Origin: Gordonia bronchialis DSM 43247
Lineage (GTDB): Bacteria; Actinomycetota; Actinomycetes; Mycobacteriales; Mycobacteriaceae
Direction: 5' to 3'
DNA length: 64,000 nt
Assembly (NCBI RefSeq): GCF_000024785.1
Contig: NC_013441.1
Span: 1,550,001 to 1,614,000 of the forward strand
Shown: one piece after another, positions 35,794-44,821 of the stretch
Layout: each line of letters begins with the position of its first letter
Position numbering within the stretch: position 1 is the first letter of the stretch
Translations under genes and position numbers: made by a program
The notes under the pieces: generated by a model
What the model was told of the DNA's origin: nothing
What the model saw: the letters and a program-made list of their open reading frames with translations, nothing else
Database searches by the model: none

Positions 35794-37588
35794 ACTCCGA
35801 CAACTCCAACCACCTCTCCTCGAGTTCGGCCGTCTCGTCTTCGACGGCGCGCAGCGACTCGGTGAGTTTCTGCAGTCCGGCATGATCGCTCTGATCGTGG
35901 TCGGCCATGCGTGCGTGCAGGGTCGTCACCTCGGCGTGCAGCTTGTCGAGCCGTCGTTCGATGGAACTCGCCTCCTTCTCGACCGCGCGACGCTCGGCAC
36001 CGGACAGCGCGGTCGACTCAGTCGACTCAGTCGTAGAGGCGGCGGTGGCCGGAGCACCCGTCGAGCCGGCCTGCTGACGCCTGCGCAACGCCAGGAATTC
36101 GTCGACACCGCCGGGCAGATGCCGAAGACGCCCGTCCATCACGCCGTACTGCTGGTCGGTGACGCGTTCGAGGAAGTAGCGGTCATGGGAGACGACGATC
36201 AGCGTGCCGGGCCACGAATCGAGTAGGTCTTCGAGGGCCGCGAGCATGTCGGTGTCGAGGTCGTTGGTGGGCTCGTCGAGGATCAGCACGTTGGGGGCGT
36301 CGAGCAGGATTAGCAGCAGTTGCAGGCGCCGCTTCTGTCCGCCGGACAGGTCGCGGACCGGCGTGGAGAGCTGGGAGCTGTCGAAGCCGAGGCGTTCGAG
36401 CAACTGCGACGGGGAGAGTTCCTGCGCCTTGGACCCGGACCCGAAGGTGTAGGTGGAACGCAGTTCGGCCACCACCACCCGCACCGGGTCGTCGAGGTGA
36501 CGCTCGAGGTCGTCGAGCCGCTGGGTCAGCGTCGCCACCTTGACGGTCTTGCCGCGCTTGACCCTGCCGCCCGTCGGTTCGACGGTGCCGGCGATCAGAC
36601 CGAGCAGCGTCGACTTGCCGGCGCCGTTGACCCCGAGGATGCCGGTGCGTTCACCGGGCGCGAGTCGCCACTCGACGTCGTGCAGGACCTCACGCCCGTC
36701 GTAGGAGACGGACACGTCGAGGAGGTCGACGACGTCCTTGCCGAGCCGGGCGACGGCCAGCGACTGCAACGCGACGGTGTCACGCACCGGCGGGACGTCG
36801 GCGATCAGCGCGTTGGCCGCGTCGATCCGGAACTTGGGTTTGGAGGTGCGTGCGGGTGCACCGCGGCGCAACCAGGCCAGTTCCTTGCGGGCCAGGTTCT
36901 GGCGGCGTGCCTCGATGGCCGCCGCCTGCCGGTCGCGTTCCACCCGCTGCAGGATGTAAGCGGCATATCCGCCTTCGAAGGGCTCGACGATGCGGTCGTG
37001 GACCTCCCAGGTGACGGTGCACACCTCGTCGAGGAACCAACGGTCGTGGGTGACCACCAGCAGGCCGCCGGCGTTGACGGGCCACCGCTTCTTGATGTGA
37101 CCGGCCAGCCAGGTGATGGCCTCCACGTCGAGATGGTTGGTCGGTTCGTCGAGTGCGAGGATGTCATGATCGCCGGCGAGCAGCCGGGCCAATGACACCC
37201 GACGACGCTGCCCGCCGGACAGCGAATCCACCGGGGCGTCCCAGTCGACGTCGCCGAGCAGTCCGGCGATGACGTCCCGGATTCGTGCGTCGGAGGCCCA
37301 CTCGTGTTCGGGCCGGTCGCCGACGACGACATGTCCGACGGTGTCCCCGTCGTCGAAGACGTCGGCCTGATCGAGGACGCCCACCCGCACCCCGCCGCGC
37401 ACGGTGACGCGTCCCGAATCGGGTTGCAGGCGGCCGGCGAGCATCGCGAGCAGGCTTGACTTGCCGTCGCCGTTACGGCCGACGATGCCGATCCGGTCGC
37501 CCTCGTTCACGCCGAGGGACACCGAGTCGAAGACCTTGGTTGTCGGGAACTCCAGGCTGAGCGCTTCCGCCCCGAGAAGATGTGCCAC
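35783..37588 (-). CDS. ABC-F family ATPase (Uup-like)
   Basis: The 601-residue soluble protein has two ABC domains and no membrane segments. The first (about 1-240) has Walker A GRNGDGKSS, signature LSGGQRRRVSLARLL and Walker B DILALDEPTNHLD. The second (about 280-490) has GVNGAGKST, LSGGQKRRLQLLLILL and VLILDEPTNDLD. The linker contains the ABC-F helical arm rich in Arg and Glu, and the C-terminus is a coiled coil (about 540-601), as in Uup. ABC-F proteins act on the ribosome. This gene sits downstream of ispE in related genomes and is probably a housekeeping paralogue. Confidence 0.92.
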   Translation of the reverse strand: MAHLLGAEALSLEFPTTKVFDSVSLGVNEGDRIGIVGRNGDGKSSLLAMLAGRLQPDSGRVTVRGGVRVGVLDQADVFDDGDTVGHVVVGDRPEHEWASDARIRDVIAGLLGDVDWDAPVDSLSGGQRRRVSLARLLAGDHDILALDEPTNHLDVEAITWLAGHIKKRWPVNAGGLLVVTHDRWFLDEVCTVTWEVHDRIVEPFEGGYAAYILQRVERDRQAAAIEARRQNLARKELAWLRRGAPARTSKPKFRIDAANALIADVPPVRDTVALQSLAVARLGKDVVDLLDVSVSYDGREVLHDVEWRLAPGERTGILGVNGAGKSTLLGLIAGTVEPTGGRVKRGKTVKVATLTQRLDDLERHLDDPVRVVVAELRSTYTFGSGSKAQELSPSQLLERLGFDSSQLSTPVRDLSGGQKRRLQLLLILLDAPNVLILDEPTNDLDTDMLAALEDLLDSWPGTLIVVSHDRYFLERVTDQQYGVMDGRLRHLPGGVDEFLALRRRQQAGSTGAPATAASTTESTESTALSGAERRAVEKEASSIERRLDKLHAEVTTLHARMADHDQSDHAGLQKLTESLRAVEDETAELEERWLELSELIG

Positions 37589-37621
37589 CCGACAACGCTA
37601 ACGGACGCCGCACCGCGAACT

Positions 37622-37677
37622 CAGCGCCGGATCCTTCAGCGTCGGATCCTTCAGCGTCGGATCCTTCAGCGTCGGAT
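37622..37677. repeat. 15-bp tandem repeat carrying repeated stop codons
   Basis: Three full 15-bp units (CAGCG[C/T]CGGATCCTT) and a fourth partial one lie end to end. On the minus strand each unit contains CGACGC(TGA) or CGGCGC(TGA). Because 15 is divisible by 3, each TGA is in frame with the SGNH hydrolase gene, whose actual stop is the first one met, at 37666-37668. The arrangement gives four in-frame stops in a row. Confidence 0.87.
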
Positions 37678-38616
37678 GGCTCCGTTGATCATCAACGCGA
37701 AGGCCAGCGCACCCGCCTGATTGAGGTGGAAAGGATAGGCGATCGTGTTCGACAGGCCGCTCTCGTACCAGGGATTGAGGAAGTTGCACGGATCATGGCC
37801 TGCCGAAAGGCGATTCGCGTCGATGAAGGTGCCGTTGACACTCGCCGTCGCTTCGCGCAGGGCGGCGTTGGCGCGGTCGAAGACCGTGCGCATCCATCGG
37901 GTGTCGGGGTCCGAGAGCGGCACCATCGGCCAGCATCCGTGGTTGCCCATGAATCCGCCGATGCCGACCACGATGATCTGGGCGCGCGGCGCCTTGCGCC
38001 GGATGGCGGCCAGCGCCGGGGTGACCCGATTGTCCATGCGGGCGATGCGCGCCCGTACCTCGCGCTCGGCGTGCCTGCTGTAGCGGCAGCGCCGGTCCTG
38101 CAGCGGGGCGGTTGTGCACAGCGCGTAGATCCCACCCCATTTCATGTCGTTGCCGCCGATGCTGACCGTGATCAACTGGGCATCGCGCGGCACGAGGTAG
38201 AGCTGCGGCACCTTGTAACCCATGTCGGTGCGTTGTCCGGCGCTGTACAGATTCGCCGCCTTGGCGCCGGCGCACGAGGTGTCGATGAAGCGGCGCGGGA
38301 GATTCATCGCGGCGACGTACATCGGGTAGTTGAAAGCCGAACGCTTGCATCCGAGGAAGTAATCCGGCGTCGGCGTGAAGAAGGCGCCCGAGGCGCGTGA
38401 ATCACCCATCGCGACGTACGGCCCGTGGGTGTATCGCTCGGGCGTGGCTGCCGGAGCGGCGTCGGCCCGCGGTGCCCATGCGGCCGCCGAAATCAGTGAG
38501 ACCACGAACGCCGCGATCAGCAAGGTTGCCGGCATCCGACCCAGAAAACCGCGCTCACCAGCCCGTATGCCCTGAGGGCGTCCCGCCCGCACCACCGCGT
38601 CACTCACTTCCGCCAC
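37666..38616 (-). CDS. Secreted SGNH/GDSL hydrolase
   Basis: The 316-residue protein has an N-terminal membrane or signal segment (ATLLIAAFVVSLISAAAWAP, about 30-49). All SGNH blocks follow: YVAMGDSRASGAF with the nucleophile Ser at about 73, DTSCAGAKAANL, ITVSIGGNDMKW (the GxND block) and YPFHLNQAGALAFA with the catalytic His near the C-terminus. It resembles secreted actinobacterial lipases or esterases. The start may be ATG 38532 (MPATLL), which would give a more normal signal peptide. The stop codon lies within the 15-bp tandem repeat. Confidence 0.87.
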   Translation of the reverse strand: MAEVSDAVVRAGRPQGIRAGERGFLGRMPATLLIAAFVVSLISAAAWAPRADAAPAATPERYTHGPYVAMGDSRASGAFFTPTPDYFLGCKRSAFNYPMYVAAMNLPRRFIDTSCAGAKAANLYSAGQRTDMGYKVPQLYLVPRDAQLITVSIGGNDMKWGGIYALCTTAPLQDRRCRYSRHAEREVRARIARMDNRVTPALAAIRRKAPRAQIIVVGIGGFMGNHGCWPMVPLSDPDTRWMRTVFDRANAALREATASVNGTFIDANRLSAGHDPCNFLNPWYESGLSNTIAYPFHLNQAGALAFALMINGAIRR

Positions 38617-38705
38617 ACCACGATCACCGCAGCACTGCGGCGCTCAGGAGATTCTAAGACACGGGTCCCACCGGCGGATCAACTGTGGTCCACACCACAT
38701 TGACA

Positions 38706-39899
38706 TCAGCGGACCCGGTACTCGCGCAGCAGTCCGCGGCTGATGATTTGTTTCTGGATTTCGCTGGTGCCCTCGCCGATGAGTAGGAAGGGGGCTTCGC
38801 GCATGAGGCGTTCGATCTCGTATTCGGTGGAGTAGCCGTAGCCGCCGTGGATGCGGAAACTGGCTTGGGTGACCTCGGCGCAGTATTCGCTGCATAGGTA
38901 TTTGGCCATGCCGGCGGCGACGTCGTTGCGTTCGCCGGTGTCCTTGAGTCGGGCGGCGTTGACCATCATCAGGTGCCCGGCCTCGACCTTGGTGGCCATC
39001 TCGGCGAGGCTGAACGCGACAGCTTGGTGTTCGGCGATCGGTTTGCCGAAGGTGCGGCGTTGCTGGGCGTAGGCGACGGCGAGTTCGAAGGCGCGTTGGG
39101 CGACGCCGCAGGCGCGGGCGGAGACGTTGACCCGGCCGACTTCGACTCCGTCCATCATGTGGGCGAATCCGCGTCCGGGTGTGCCGCCGAGGATGGTGTC
39201 GGCGCGCGTGTGGTGGTCGTCGAAGATGAGTTCGGTGGTGTCGATGCCCTTGTAGCCCATTTTGGGGATCTTGCCGGGGATGGTGAGTCCGGGCAGGACC
39301 TCGCCGAAGCCGGCGGGTTTTTCGATGAGGAACGTGGTGAGGTTGTGGTGGGGTTTGTCGGCGCCTTCGTCGGTGCGGACGAGCGCGGCGACCAGGGTTG
39401 AGGACCCGCCGTTGGTCAGCCACATCTTCTGTCCGTTGATGACGTAGTCATCGCCGGCGCGGCGGGCGGTGGTTGTGATGGCGGCGACGTCGGAGCCGAG
39501 GTCGGGTTCGCTCATGGAGAAGGCGCCGCGCACCTCGCCGGTGGCCATGCGGGGCAGGAAGTGTTGTTTCTGGGTGTCGGTGCCGTGCTGGCGGATCATG
39601 TAGGCGACGATGAAGTGGGTGTTGATCACCCCGGACACGCTCATCCAGCCGCGGGCGAGTTCTTCTACGCACAGTGCGTAGGTGAGCAGTGATTCGCCGA
39701 GGCCGCCATATTCCTCGGGGATCATCAGGCCGAACAGTCCCATCGCGCGCATGTCGGCGACGATTTTGTCCGGGTAGGTGTCGGTGTGTTCGAGTTCCTG
39801 GGCGGCCGGGATGATCTCGCGGTCGACGTAGGTGCGGACCGTGGCGAGGATGTCGCGCTGAAAGTCGGTGAGATCCTGGGTCTGGGCGATGCGGGCCAC
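38706..39899 (-). CDS. Acyl-CoA dehydrogenase
   Basis: The 397-residue flavoenzyme has the complete family order: QRDILATVRTYVDREIIP (N-terminal helices), GLFGLMIPEEYGGLG, GAFSMSEPDLGSDVAAITTTA (FAD-binding segment), KMWLTNGGSSTLV, YAQQRRTFGKPIAEHQAV and EAPFLLIGEGTSEIQKQII, where the Glu of GEGTSE is the catalytic base. It oxidises acyl-CoA to enoyl-CoA. GTG 39899 is preceded by GGAGA. It is divergent from a thiolase gene and upstream of the SGNH hydrolase. The chain length is not evident. Confidence 0.93.
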   Translation of the reverse strand: MARIAQTQDLTDFQRDILATVRTYVDREIIPAAQELEHTDTYPDKIVADMRAMGLFGLMIPEEYGGLGESLLTYALCVEELARGWMSVSGVINTHFIVAYMIRQHGTDTQKQHFLPRMATGEVRGAFSMSEPDLGSDVAAITTTARRAGDDYVINGQKMWLTNGGSSTLVAALVRTDEGADKPHHNLTTFLIEKPAGFGEVLPGLTIPGKIPKMGYKGIDTTELIFDDHHTRADTILGGTPGRGFAHMMDGVEVGRVNVSARACGVAQRAFELAVAYAQQRRTFGKPIAEHQAVAFSLAEMATKVEAGHLMMVNAARLKDTGERNDVAAGMAKYLCSEYCAEVTQASFRIHGGYGYSTEYEIERLMREAPFLLIGEGTSEIQKQIISRGLLREYRVR

Positions 39900-40017
39900 G
39901 GCCGTCTCCGTTCTGCTCGACGCGCGTCGACACCGACGCCCTGCGAGTGTCACACATCGACGGAGCGCACTGTGATCCGGCCGACGTCGGGGCGTGCGCA
40001 TGTAGGACAATCACGCC

Positions 40018-41241
40018 ATGCGCGAGATCGTGATCTGTGAACCGCTCCGGACTCCCATCGGCCGTTACGGCGGGATGTTCGCATCGCTGACCGCCGTCGA
40101 CCTCGGCGCGACGGTACTGACCGCCCTACTCGAGCGGACCGGACTCGCACCCGACGCGGTCGACGACGTCATCCTCGGCCAGTGCAATCCCAACAGCGAG
40201 GCACCCGCGATCGGACGGGTGGTCGCTCTCGACGCCCGTCTGCCGGTCACGGTTCCGGGTGCGCACGTCGACCGGCGGTGCGGTTCCGGTCTGCAGGCGA
40301 TCATCTACGGCGGGCTGCAGGTGGCCACCGGCGCCGATGACATCGTGATCGCCGGCGGTACCGAGTCGATGAGCAACGCGTCCTTCTACTCGCTCGACAT
40401 GCGTTGGGGCGGAGCGCGTTCCGGGGTGCGTGTCCACGACAGTCTGGCCCGCGCCAGGGTCACCTCCGGTGGCCGTCACCACCCGGTGGCCGGTGGCATG
40501 ATCGAGACCGCGGAGAACCTGCGACGCGACTACCGCATCCCGCGGACCGAGCAGGACGAGCTGGCGATGGCATCCCACGAGCGTGCGGTGCGGGCCCAGA
40601 AAGACGGTGTGTTCGCCGCGGAGATCGTGCCGGTCACCGTCCGTGATCGCAAGGGCGAGAAGGTGATCGACACCGACGAGCACCCCCGGCCGGACATCTC
40701 GATGGCGGCTCTGGAACGGCTGACGCCGATCATGGCCGATACCGACGACGATGCGACCGTCACCGCGGGCAACGCCAGTGGGCAGAACGATGCGGCGTCG
40801 ATGTGCATCGTCACCACCCCCGAGGTGGCCGAACGGCACGGACTGACGCCGGTGGTCCGGCTGGTGTCGTGGGCCACCGCCGGCGTGCCACCCGAGACGA
40901 TGGGGATCGGTCCGGTACCCGCCACTGCCTGTGCACTCGGCCTCGCCGGCATCACCCTCGACGACGTCGGGCTGATCGAACTCAACGAGGCGTTTGCGGC
41001 GCAGGCTCTGGCGGTCACCCGCGAGTGGGGGTTCGGCCCGTTCGGCACCGACCCCGGATTCGACCGCATCAACGTCAACGGCTCCGGGATCTCACTGGGC
41101 CATCCGGTCGGCGCGACCGGCGGACGCATGCTGGCGACCCTGGCCCGGGAAATGCGCCGTCGCCGTGTGCGTTACGGCCTGGAGACGATGTGCATCGGCG
41201 GCGGCCAAGGGCTCGCCGCGGTGTTCGAGCTGGTGGAGTGA
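40018..41241 (+). CDS. Acetyl-CoA C-acyltransferase (thiolase)
   Basis: The 407-residue thiolase has the acyl-accepting cysteine in DRRCGSGLQAI (C88), LNEAFAAQALAV, the histidine of SLGHPVGATGGRM (H362) and the second active cysteine in MCIGGGQGLA (C392). It would release acetyl-CoA from 3-ketoacyl-CoA or condense acetyl units. With the divergent acyl-CoA dehydrogenase it suggests a beta-oxidation function. The stop is 4 bp from the convergent hydrolase stop. Confidence 0.93.
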   Translation: MREIVICEPLRTPIGRYGGMFASLTAVDLGATVLTALLERTGLAPDAVDDVILGQCNPNSEAPAIGRVVALDARLPVTVPGAHVDRRCGSGLQAIIYGGLQVATGADDIVIAGGTESMSNASFYSLDMRWGGARSGVRVHDSLARARVTSGGRHHPVAGGMIETAENLRRDYRIPRTEQDELAMASHERAVRAQKDGVFAAEIVPVTVRDRKGEKVIDTDEHPRPDISMAALERLTPIMADTDDDATVTAGNASGQNDAASMCIVTTPEVAERHGLTPVVRLVSWATAGVPPETMGIGPVPATACALGLAGITLDDVGLIELNEAFAAQALAVTREWGFGPFGTDPGFDRINVNGSGISLGHPVGATGGRMLATLAREMRRRRVRYGLETMCIGGGQGLAAVFELVE

Positions 41242-41245
41242 CGGC

Positions 41246-41998
41246 TCACGCCGCCGGGCGGGGAAGCGCGTCGCAGGTGGCGGCGAACTCGCTGATCAGC
41301 CGCCCGGTGCGGACCGGCTGGATGAGCGGGAACAGGTGACTCGCACCCGGTAGCACCGTCAGGTGCGCGTTCTCGGAGACCGCCAGGAAGCGTCGTTCGT
41401 GGGCGCGGAACGGATCGCGGCCGCCGTTGACGAATTCGATGGGACCCGGGTAGCGGGCCAGCTCGCCCAGCGCGTCGAAGCCGCGGACATCGGCCACCAC
41501 GTCGGCGATCGCCGCGAGGGCCAGACCGCCGACCTCCATGTCGTCGGACACCCGCCGGCCGACCGTCGCGCGGGTGAGGATCCGGCTGAGGACGGCCGCC
41601 TCCTTGGGGAGGAAAGCCGTTGCCGCGCCCAACATCTGGAACGGCAGCGCAAAGGTCCGGCCGGGCTGGGTGGTGGCGCACATCGGCATCACCCCGGCGA
41701 CCAGGTCCGGGTGCCGTCCGGCGACCGCCATCGCTACGTACCCGCCCATCGACATACCGCAGACGATGGCCGGCCGCCCGGCCCGCTCGATCTCACCGAC
41801 GATCGTGTCGACCGCGGCGGCCATGGTGAATCTCTCACCCTGCCGGGCACCGTGCCCGGGGAGGTCCGGGTGGATGGCGGGCCGGTCGGTGACGGCGTCG
41901 GCGATGCGATGCAGCGACGCACCGCTGACCCGGATCCCGTGGACGAGGACGACCGGCGTGTCGGCGTCACTGGAGTGTGTCATCTCCGGCGGTGTCAT
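41246..41998 (-). CDS. Alpha/beta-fold hydrolase
   Basis: The roughly 250-residue cytoplasmic hydrolase has VVLVHGIRVSGASLHRI (HG oxyanion motif), HPDLPGHGARQGERF, the nucleophile elbow VCGMSMGGYVAMAVA, a helical lid with MLGAATAFLPKEAAVL, GPIEFVNGGRDPFR (acid) and GASHLFPLIQP (His). The substrate is unknown. ATG 41998 overlaps the end of the ABC-F gene by 32 bp; ATG 41983 is an alternative. The overlap suggests co-expression with the ABC-F ATPase. Confidence 0.85.
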   Translation of the reverse strand: MTPPEMTHSSDADTPVVLVHGIRVSGASLHRIADAVTDRPAIHPDLPGHGARQGERFTMAAAVDTIVGEIERAGRPAIVCGMSMGGYVAMAVAGRHPDLVAGVMPMCATTQPGRTFALPFQMLGAATAFLPKEAAVLSRILTRATVGRRVSDDMEVGGLALAAIADVVADVRGFDALGELARYPGPIEFVNGGRDPFRAHERRFLAVSENAHLTVLPGASHLFPLIQPVRTGRLISEFAATCDALPRPAA

Positions 41999-43613
41999 CC
42001 TGGCAGGGTGCCGGGCGCAGATGTCGGATCGGTGGCCGGAGACCGAATGTCGGTTGAACGCCCGCCGCTGCGCCGATCTCCACAACCCGCTCGATACCGA
42101 GCCGCTCGAGGAATCCGGCGTCGTGCGACACCACCAGCAGTGCCCCCGACCAACTGGTGAGCGCGTCGACGAGCTGGGCCACGGTGTCGAGATCGAGGTT
42201 GTTGGTCGGTTCGTCGAGGATCAGCAGCTTCGGCGGTGGATCACCGAGGAGCGCCGAGGCCAGCGCCACCCGCAGGCGCTCGCCGGCGGACAATTCGCCC
42301 ACCACGCGATCGGCCCGCGCACCACGGAACAGGAACCGCGCCAGATGCGCCCGGACCTGCTGGGCGTCGACGTCGGGATGGGCCGACGTCACCTCGTCGA
42401 CGATCGAACGGTCGGGGTCGTCGAAGGTGAACCGTTGCGGCACATAGGCATACGGAACGAGAATCGCTTCGGTGGCGATCAGCTCGTCGATGAGCGTCGA
42501 CTTACCCGCGCCGTTGGGCCCGACGAGAGCGATGCGTTCGGGGCCATCGATGCGCAAGCGGTCGTCGGCGATGACCTGGGCGTGAATGGCCACTTCCGTT
42601 GTGGGCACGCTGATCCGGGTACTGCGGTCGTCACGGATCTCGTGCCGTCGGGCGTCGAGACGGGCCGCGGCCGCGCTGACGTCGTCGCGATGGGCGTTGC
42701 GCAGCTTGCCTGCCGACACCTGCGCGGCATCGCGCCGAAGATGCGCGATGATCTTCGGAACCCGCTTCTCCCGCTCGGCCTTTGCCGCTGTGCGGGCGCG
42801 CCGGTCGAGTTTGATCTGGGCGTCGACGAGTTCTCGTTTCTGCTTGCGCAGGTCGCCGGCGGCGGTGGTCGCCGCGGCCATCGCCGCATCCTGTTCGGCG
42901 TCGATCACGTCGCGATAGTGCGAGTACGGACCTCCGAACACTCGTACCGTTCCGCGATAGAGCTCGAGGGTGGCGTCGACACGTTCGAGGAGCTCGAGAT
43001 CGTGACTCACCACGATGACGGTGCCGGAGAAGTCGTCGATGGCCTCGAAAAGCCTTGTTCGCGAGCGGTTGTCGAGGTTGTTGGTCGGCTCGTCGAGTAG
43101 TAGTACCGATGGGCGATCGAGCAGCCGGGCGGCGATTCCCAGCAAGGTGGCCTCACCGCCGGACAGGGTGCCTACCGTCCGGTTCACATCGGTCGGCAGC
43201 CCGAGTCTGGACAACTGCGCCACCGCGCGATCCTGCGCATCCCAGGCGTCCCCGACGACGGTGAAGTCGCGTTCGTCGACGGACCCGGCCTCGATGCGGG
43301 AGATGGCGTCGAGGATGGGCGCGATGCCGAGAGCGGCGGCCAGGGTGGTCGCCGGTTCCGCGTAGGCGTCCTGGGTCACGAGTCCCACCTCACCCTGGGC
43401 GGTGATCGACCCCTCGTGTGGGCGCAGGCGGCCCGCGATCAGCGCGAGAAGCGTGGATTTGCCTGCGCCATTGGCCCCGATGAGTGAGTACACGGCGTTG
43501 GGCACGGTGAACGAGAGGCCGTCGAATACGGGGGTGCCGTCCGGCCAGGCGTACGAGACGCCGGAAAAGGTGATTGAGGCCGACGGCTGAGTTCCGGAAA
43601 GCGGTGCGGTCAT
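41967..43613 (-). CDS. ABC-F family ATPase with a regulated leader
   Basis: The 548-residue protein has two ABC domains. The first has Walker A LIGANGAGKST (about 45-54), LSGGEATLLGIAARLL and SVLLLDEPTNNLD. The second has ALVGPNGAGKST, LSAGERLRVALASALL and KLLILDEPTNNLD. The linker is long, basic and coiled (LRKQKRELVDAQIKLDRRAR), as in ribosome-protection ABC-F proteins. There are no membrane helices. The second signature is LSAGE rather than LSGGQ. Its 5' leader contains tiny open frames and hairpins (see 43614-43763), the usual sign of antibiotic-responsive ABC-F genes. A role in antibiotic resistance is inference. Confidence 0.9.
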   Translation of the reverse strand: MTAPLSGTQPSASITFSGVSYAWPDGTPVFDGLSFTVPNAVYSLIGANGAGKSTLLALIAGRLRPHEGSITAQGEVGLVTQDAYAEPATTLAAALGIAPILDAISRIEAGSVDERDFTVVGDAWDAQDRAVAQLSRLGLPTDVNRTVGTLSGGEATLLGIAARLLDRPSVLLLDEPTNNLDNRSRTRLFEAIDDFSGTVIVVSHDLELLERVDATLELYRGTVRVFGGPYSHYRDVIDAEQDAAMAAATTAAGDLRKQKRELVDAQIKLDRRARTAAKAEREKRVPKIIAHLRRDAAQVSAGKLRNAHRDDVSAAAARLDARRHEIRDDRSTRISVPTTEVAIHAQVIADDRLRIDGPERIALVGPNGAGKSTLIDELIATEAILVPYAYVPQRFTFDDPDRSIVDEVTSAHPDVDAQQVRAHLARFLFRGARADRVVGELSAGERLRVALASALLGDPPPKLLILDEPTNNLDLDTVAQLVDALTSWSGALLVVSHDAGFLERLGIERVVEIGAAAGVQPTFGLRPPIRHLRPAPCQDDTAGDDTLQ

Positions 43614-43708
43614 GTGCGACTCCTGAGGTGGTTGGATGCCGACCGATCGCGATGATCGGGGCAGCGAACGGACTCACCTCAGTTGTTCATGACGGGTGCA
43701 TCACTCCT
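43614..43708 (-). promoter_or_regulatory. Candidate ribosome-mediated attenuator leader of the ABC-F gene
   Basis: Reading leftward, AGGAG (43708-43704) precedes a four-codon frame MHPS-stop (43701-43687), whose TGA overlaps the ATG of a three-codon frame MNN-stop (43690-43679). Next come CTGAGGTG (complement of 43675-43682), an inner hairpin CCGATC-GCGAT-GATCGG (43643-43659), and CACCTCAG (complement of 43623-43630). The last can pair with CTGAGGTG and lies directly against the ABC-F ribosome site. Stalling on the mini-ORFs could free that site. The elements are seen; the mechanism is inference from other ABC-F genes. Confidence 0.5.
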
Positions 43709-43732
43709 GTGGTCGGAAACAGCGACGCCACC

Positions 43733-43763
43733 ACCATAACGCCGGGGCCGGACCTGCTGTCAA
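43733..43763 (-). promoter_or_regulatory. Sigma-70-like promoter of the ABC-F gene
   Basis: TTGACA (43763-43758) is a perfect -35 hexamer. At 18-19 bp spacing lies TTATGG/TATGGT (43739-43733) as the -10 region. This would start transcription near 43726 and give a leader of about 110 nt. It overlaps the 5' side of the divergent enoyl-CoA hydratase-like gene. Confidence 0.55.
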
Positions 43764-43790
43764 CCGCATTTGCGCGCTACCGTGTCGACC

Positions 43791-44795
43791 ATGTCGTTCA
43801 TACGTACCGCCGTCGCCAACGGTGTCGGCGAGATCATCCTGGACCGCCCCAAAGCTCTCAACGCACTCGATCAGTCGATGATCGACGACATGTACCGCAC
43901 GCTCGGGGAATGGGGGGACGACGACGCGATCGACACCGTCCTGGTCACCTCGGCGAGTGAGAAGGCGTTCTGTGCCGGTGGCGACATCCGGGCGATCCGG
44001 GACAGTGCGCTCGCCGGTGACACCGAGGCGATCACCCGCTATTTCCACAGTGAGTACCGACTCGATCAGCTCGTCGCCGACTATCCCAAACCCTACGTCG
44101 CGTTGATCGACGGGGCGGCGATGGGCGGCGGTCTGGGTATCAGTGTGCATGGCGAGATCCGGGTGGTCACCGAGAAAGCCCTGATCGCCATGCCGGAGAC
44201 GGCAATCGGGTTCTTCCCCGACATCGGTTCCACCTACTTCCTGCCGCGTCTGCCCGAGGGTGTCGGCATGTGGCTGGGCCTCACCGGTGCCCGCATTCGT
44301 GGCATCGACGCCGTGGCAGTCGGTCTCGCAACACATTTCGTCGCATCGGCCGATCTGCCCGACGTCGCCGATCTGATCCGGTCCGGAGCTCCGCTCGCAG
44401 ATGCGTTGTCGCGGTCGGGAACCGAGGAGACCAGCGACGTACCGCTGCGCAAGATCGGCGAATACTTCTCCGATGACAACATCGCCGCGATCGTCGGCGG
44501 TCTGCGCGGCGCCGTCGGCGACGAGTGGGCCGCCGAGATGGTCGGCCTGATCGAGAACGCCTCACCCACCAGTCTGTGGGTGACCGCGGCGATGATCACC
44601 GCGGGTGCACAGAGCACGCTCGACGAGTGTTTCGACCGCGAACTGCATGCCGCGGAACGGATCACGATGACCGGCGACTTCGCCGAAGGGGTGCGCGCGG
44701 TGCTCGTCGACAAGGATCGCAACCCCGCCTTCGAGCCGGACGCGATCGATGCCGTCGACCCGGCTGTGGTGGCGGCGATCGTCGGGGAGGCCTGA
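43791..44795 (+). CDS. 3-hydroxyisobutyryl-CoA hydrolase-like (crotonase family)
   Basis: The 334-residue crotonase-fold protein has ILDRPKALNALDQSMI, KAFCAGGDIRAIRDSA (oxyanion loop), LIDGAAMGGGLGISVHGE and AMPETAIGFFPDIGSTYFLPRLP. The Glu and Asp in PETAIGFFPDIG and the longer C-terminal part (ITAGAQSTLDECFDREL, FAEGVRAVLVDKDRNPAF) mark the 3-hydroxyisobutyryl-CoA hydrolase branch used in valine breakdown. Enoyl-CoA hydratase activity is an alternative. ATG 43791 was chosen over the in-frame ATG at 43770. It is divergent from the ABC-F gene. Confidence 0.87.
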   Translation: MSFIRTAVANGVGEIILDRPKALNALDQSMIDDMYRTLGEWGDDDAIDTVLVTSASEKAFCAGGDIRAIRDSALAGDTEAITRYFHSEYRLDQLVADYPKPYVALIDGAAMGGGLGISVHGEIRVVTEKALIAMPETAIGFFPDIGSTYFLPRLPEGVGMWLGLTGARIRGIDAVAVGLATHFVASADLPDVADLIRSGAPLADALSRSGTEETSDVPLRKIGEYFSDDNIAAIVGGLRGAVGDEWAAEMVGLIENASPTSLWVTAAMITAGAQSTLDECFDRELHAAERITMTGDFAEGVRAVLVDKDRNPAFEPDAIDAVDPAVVAAIVGEA

Positions 44796-44821
44796 TCTGC
44801 CACCACCTTGCCGAGCGAACC

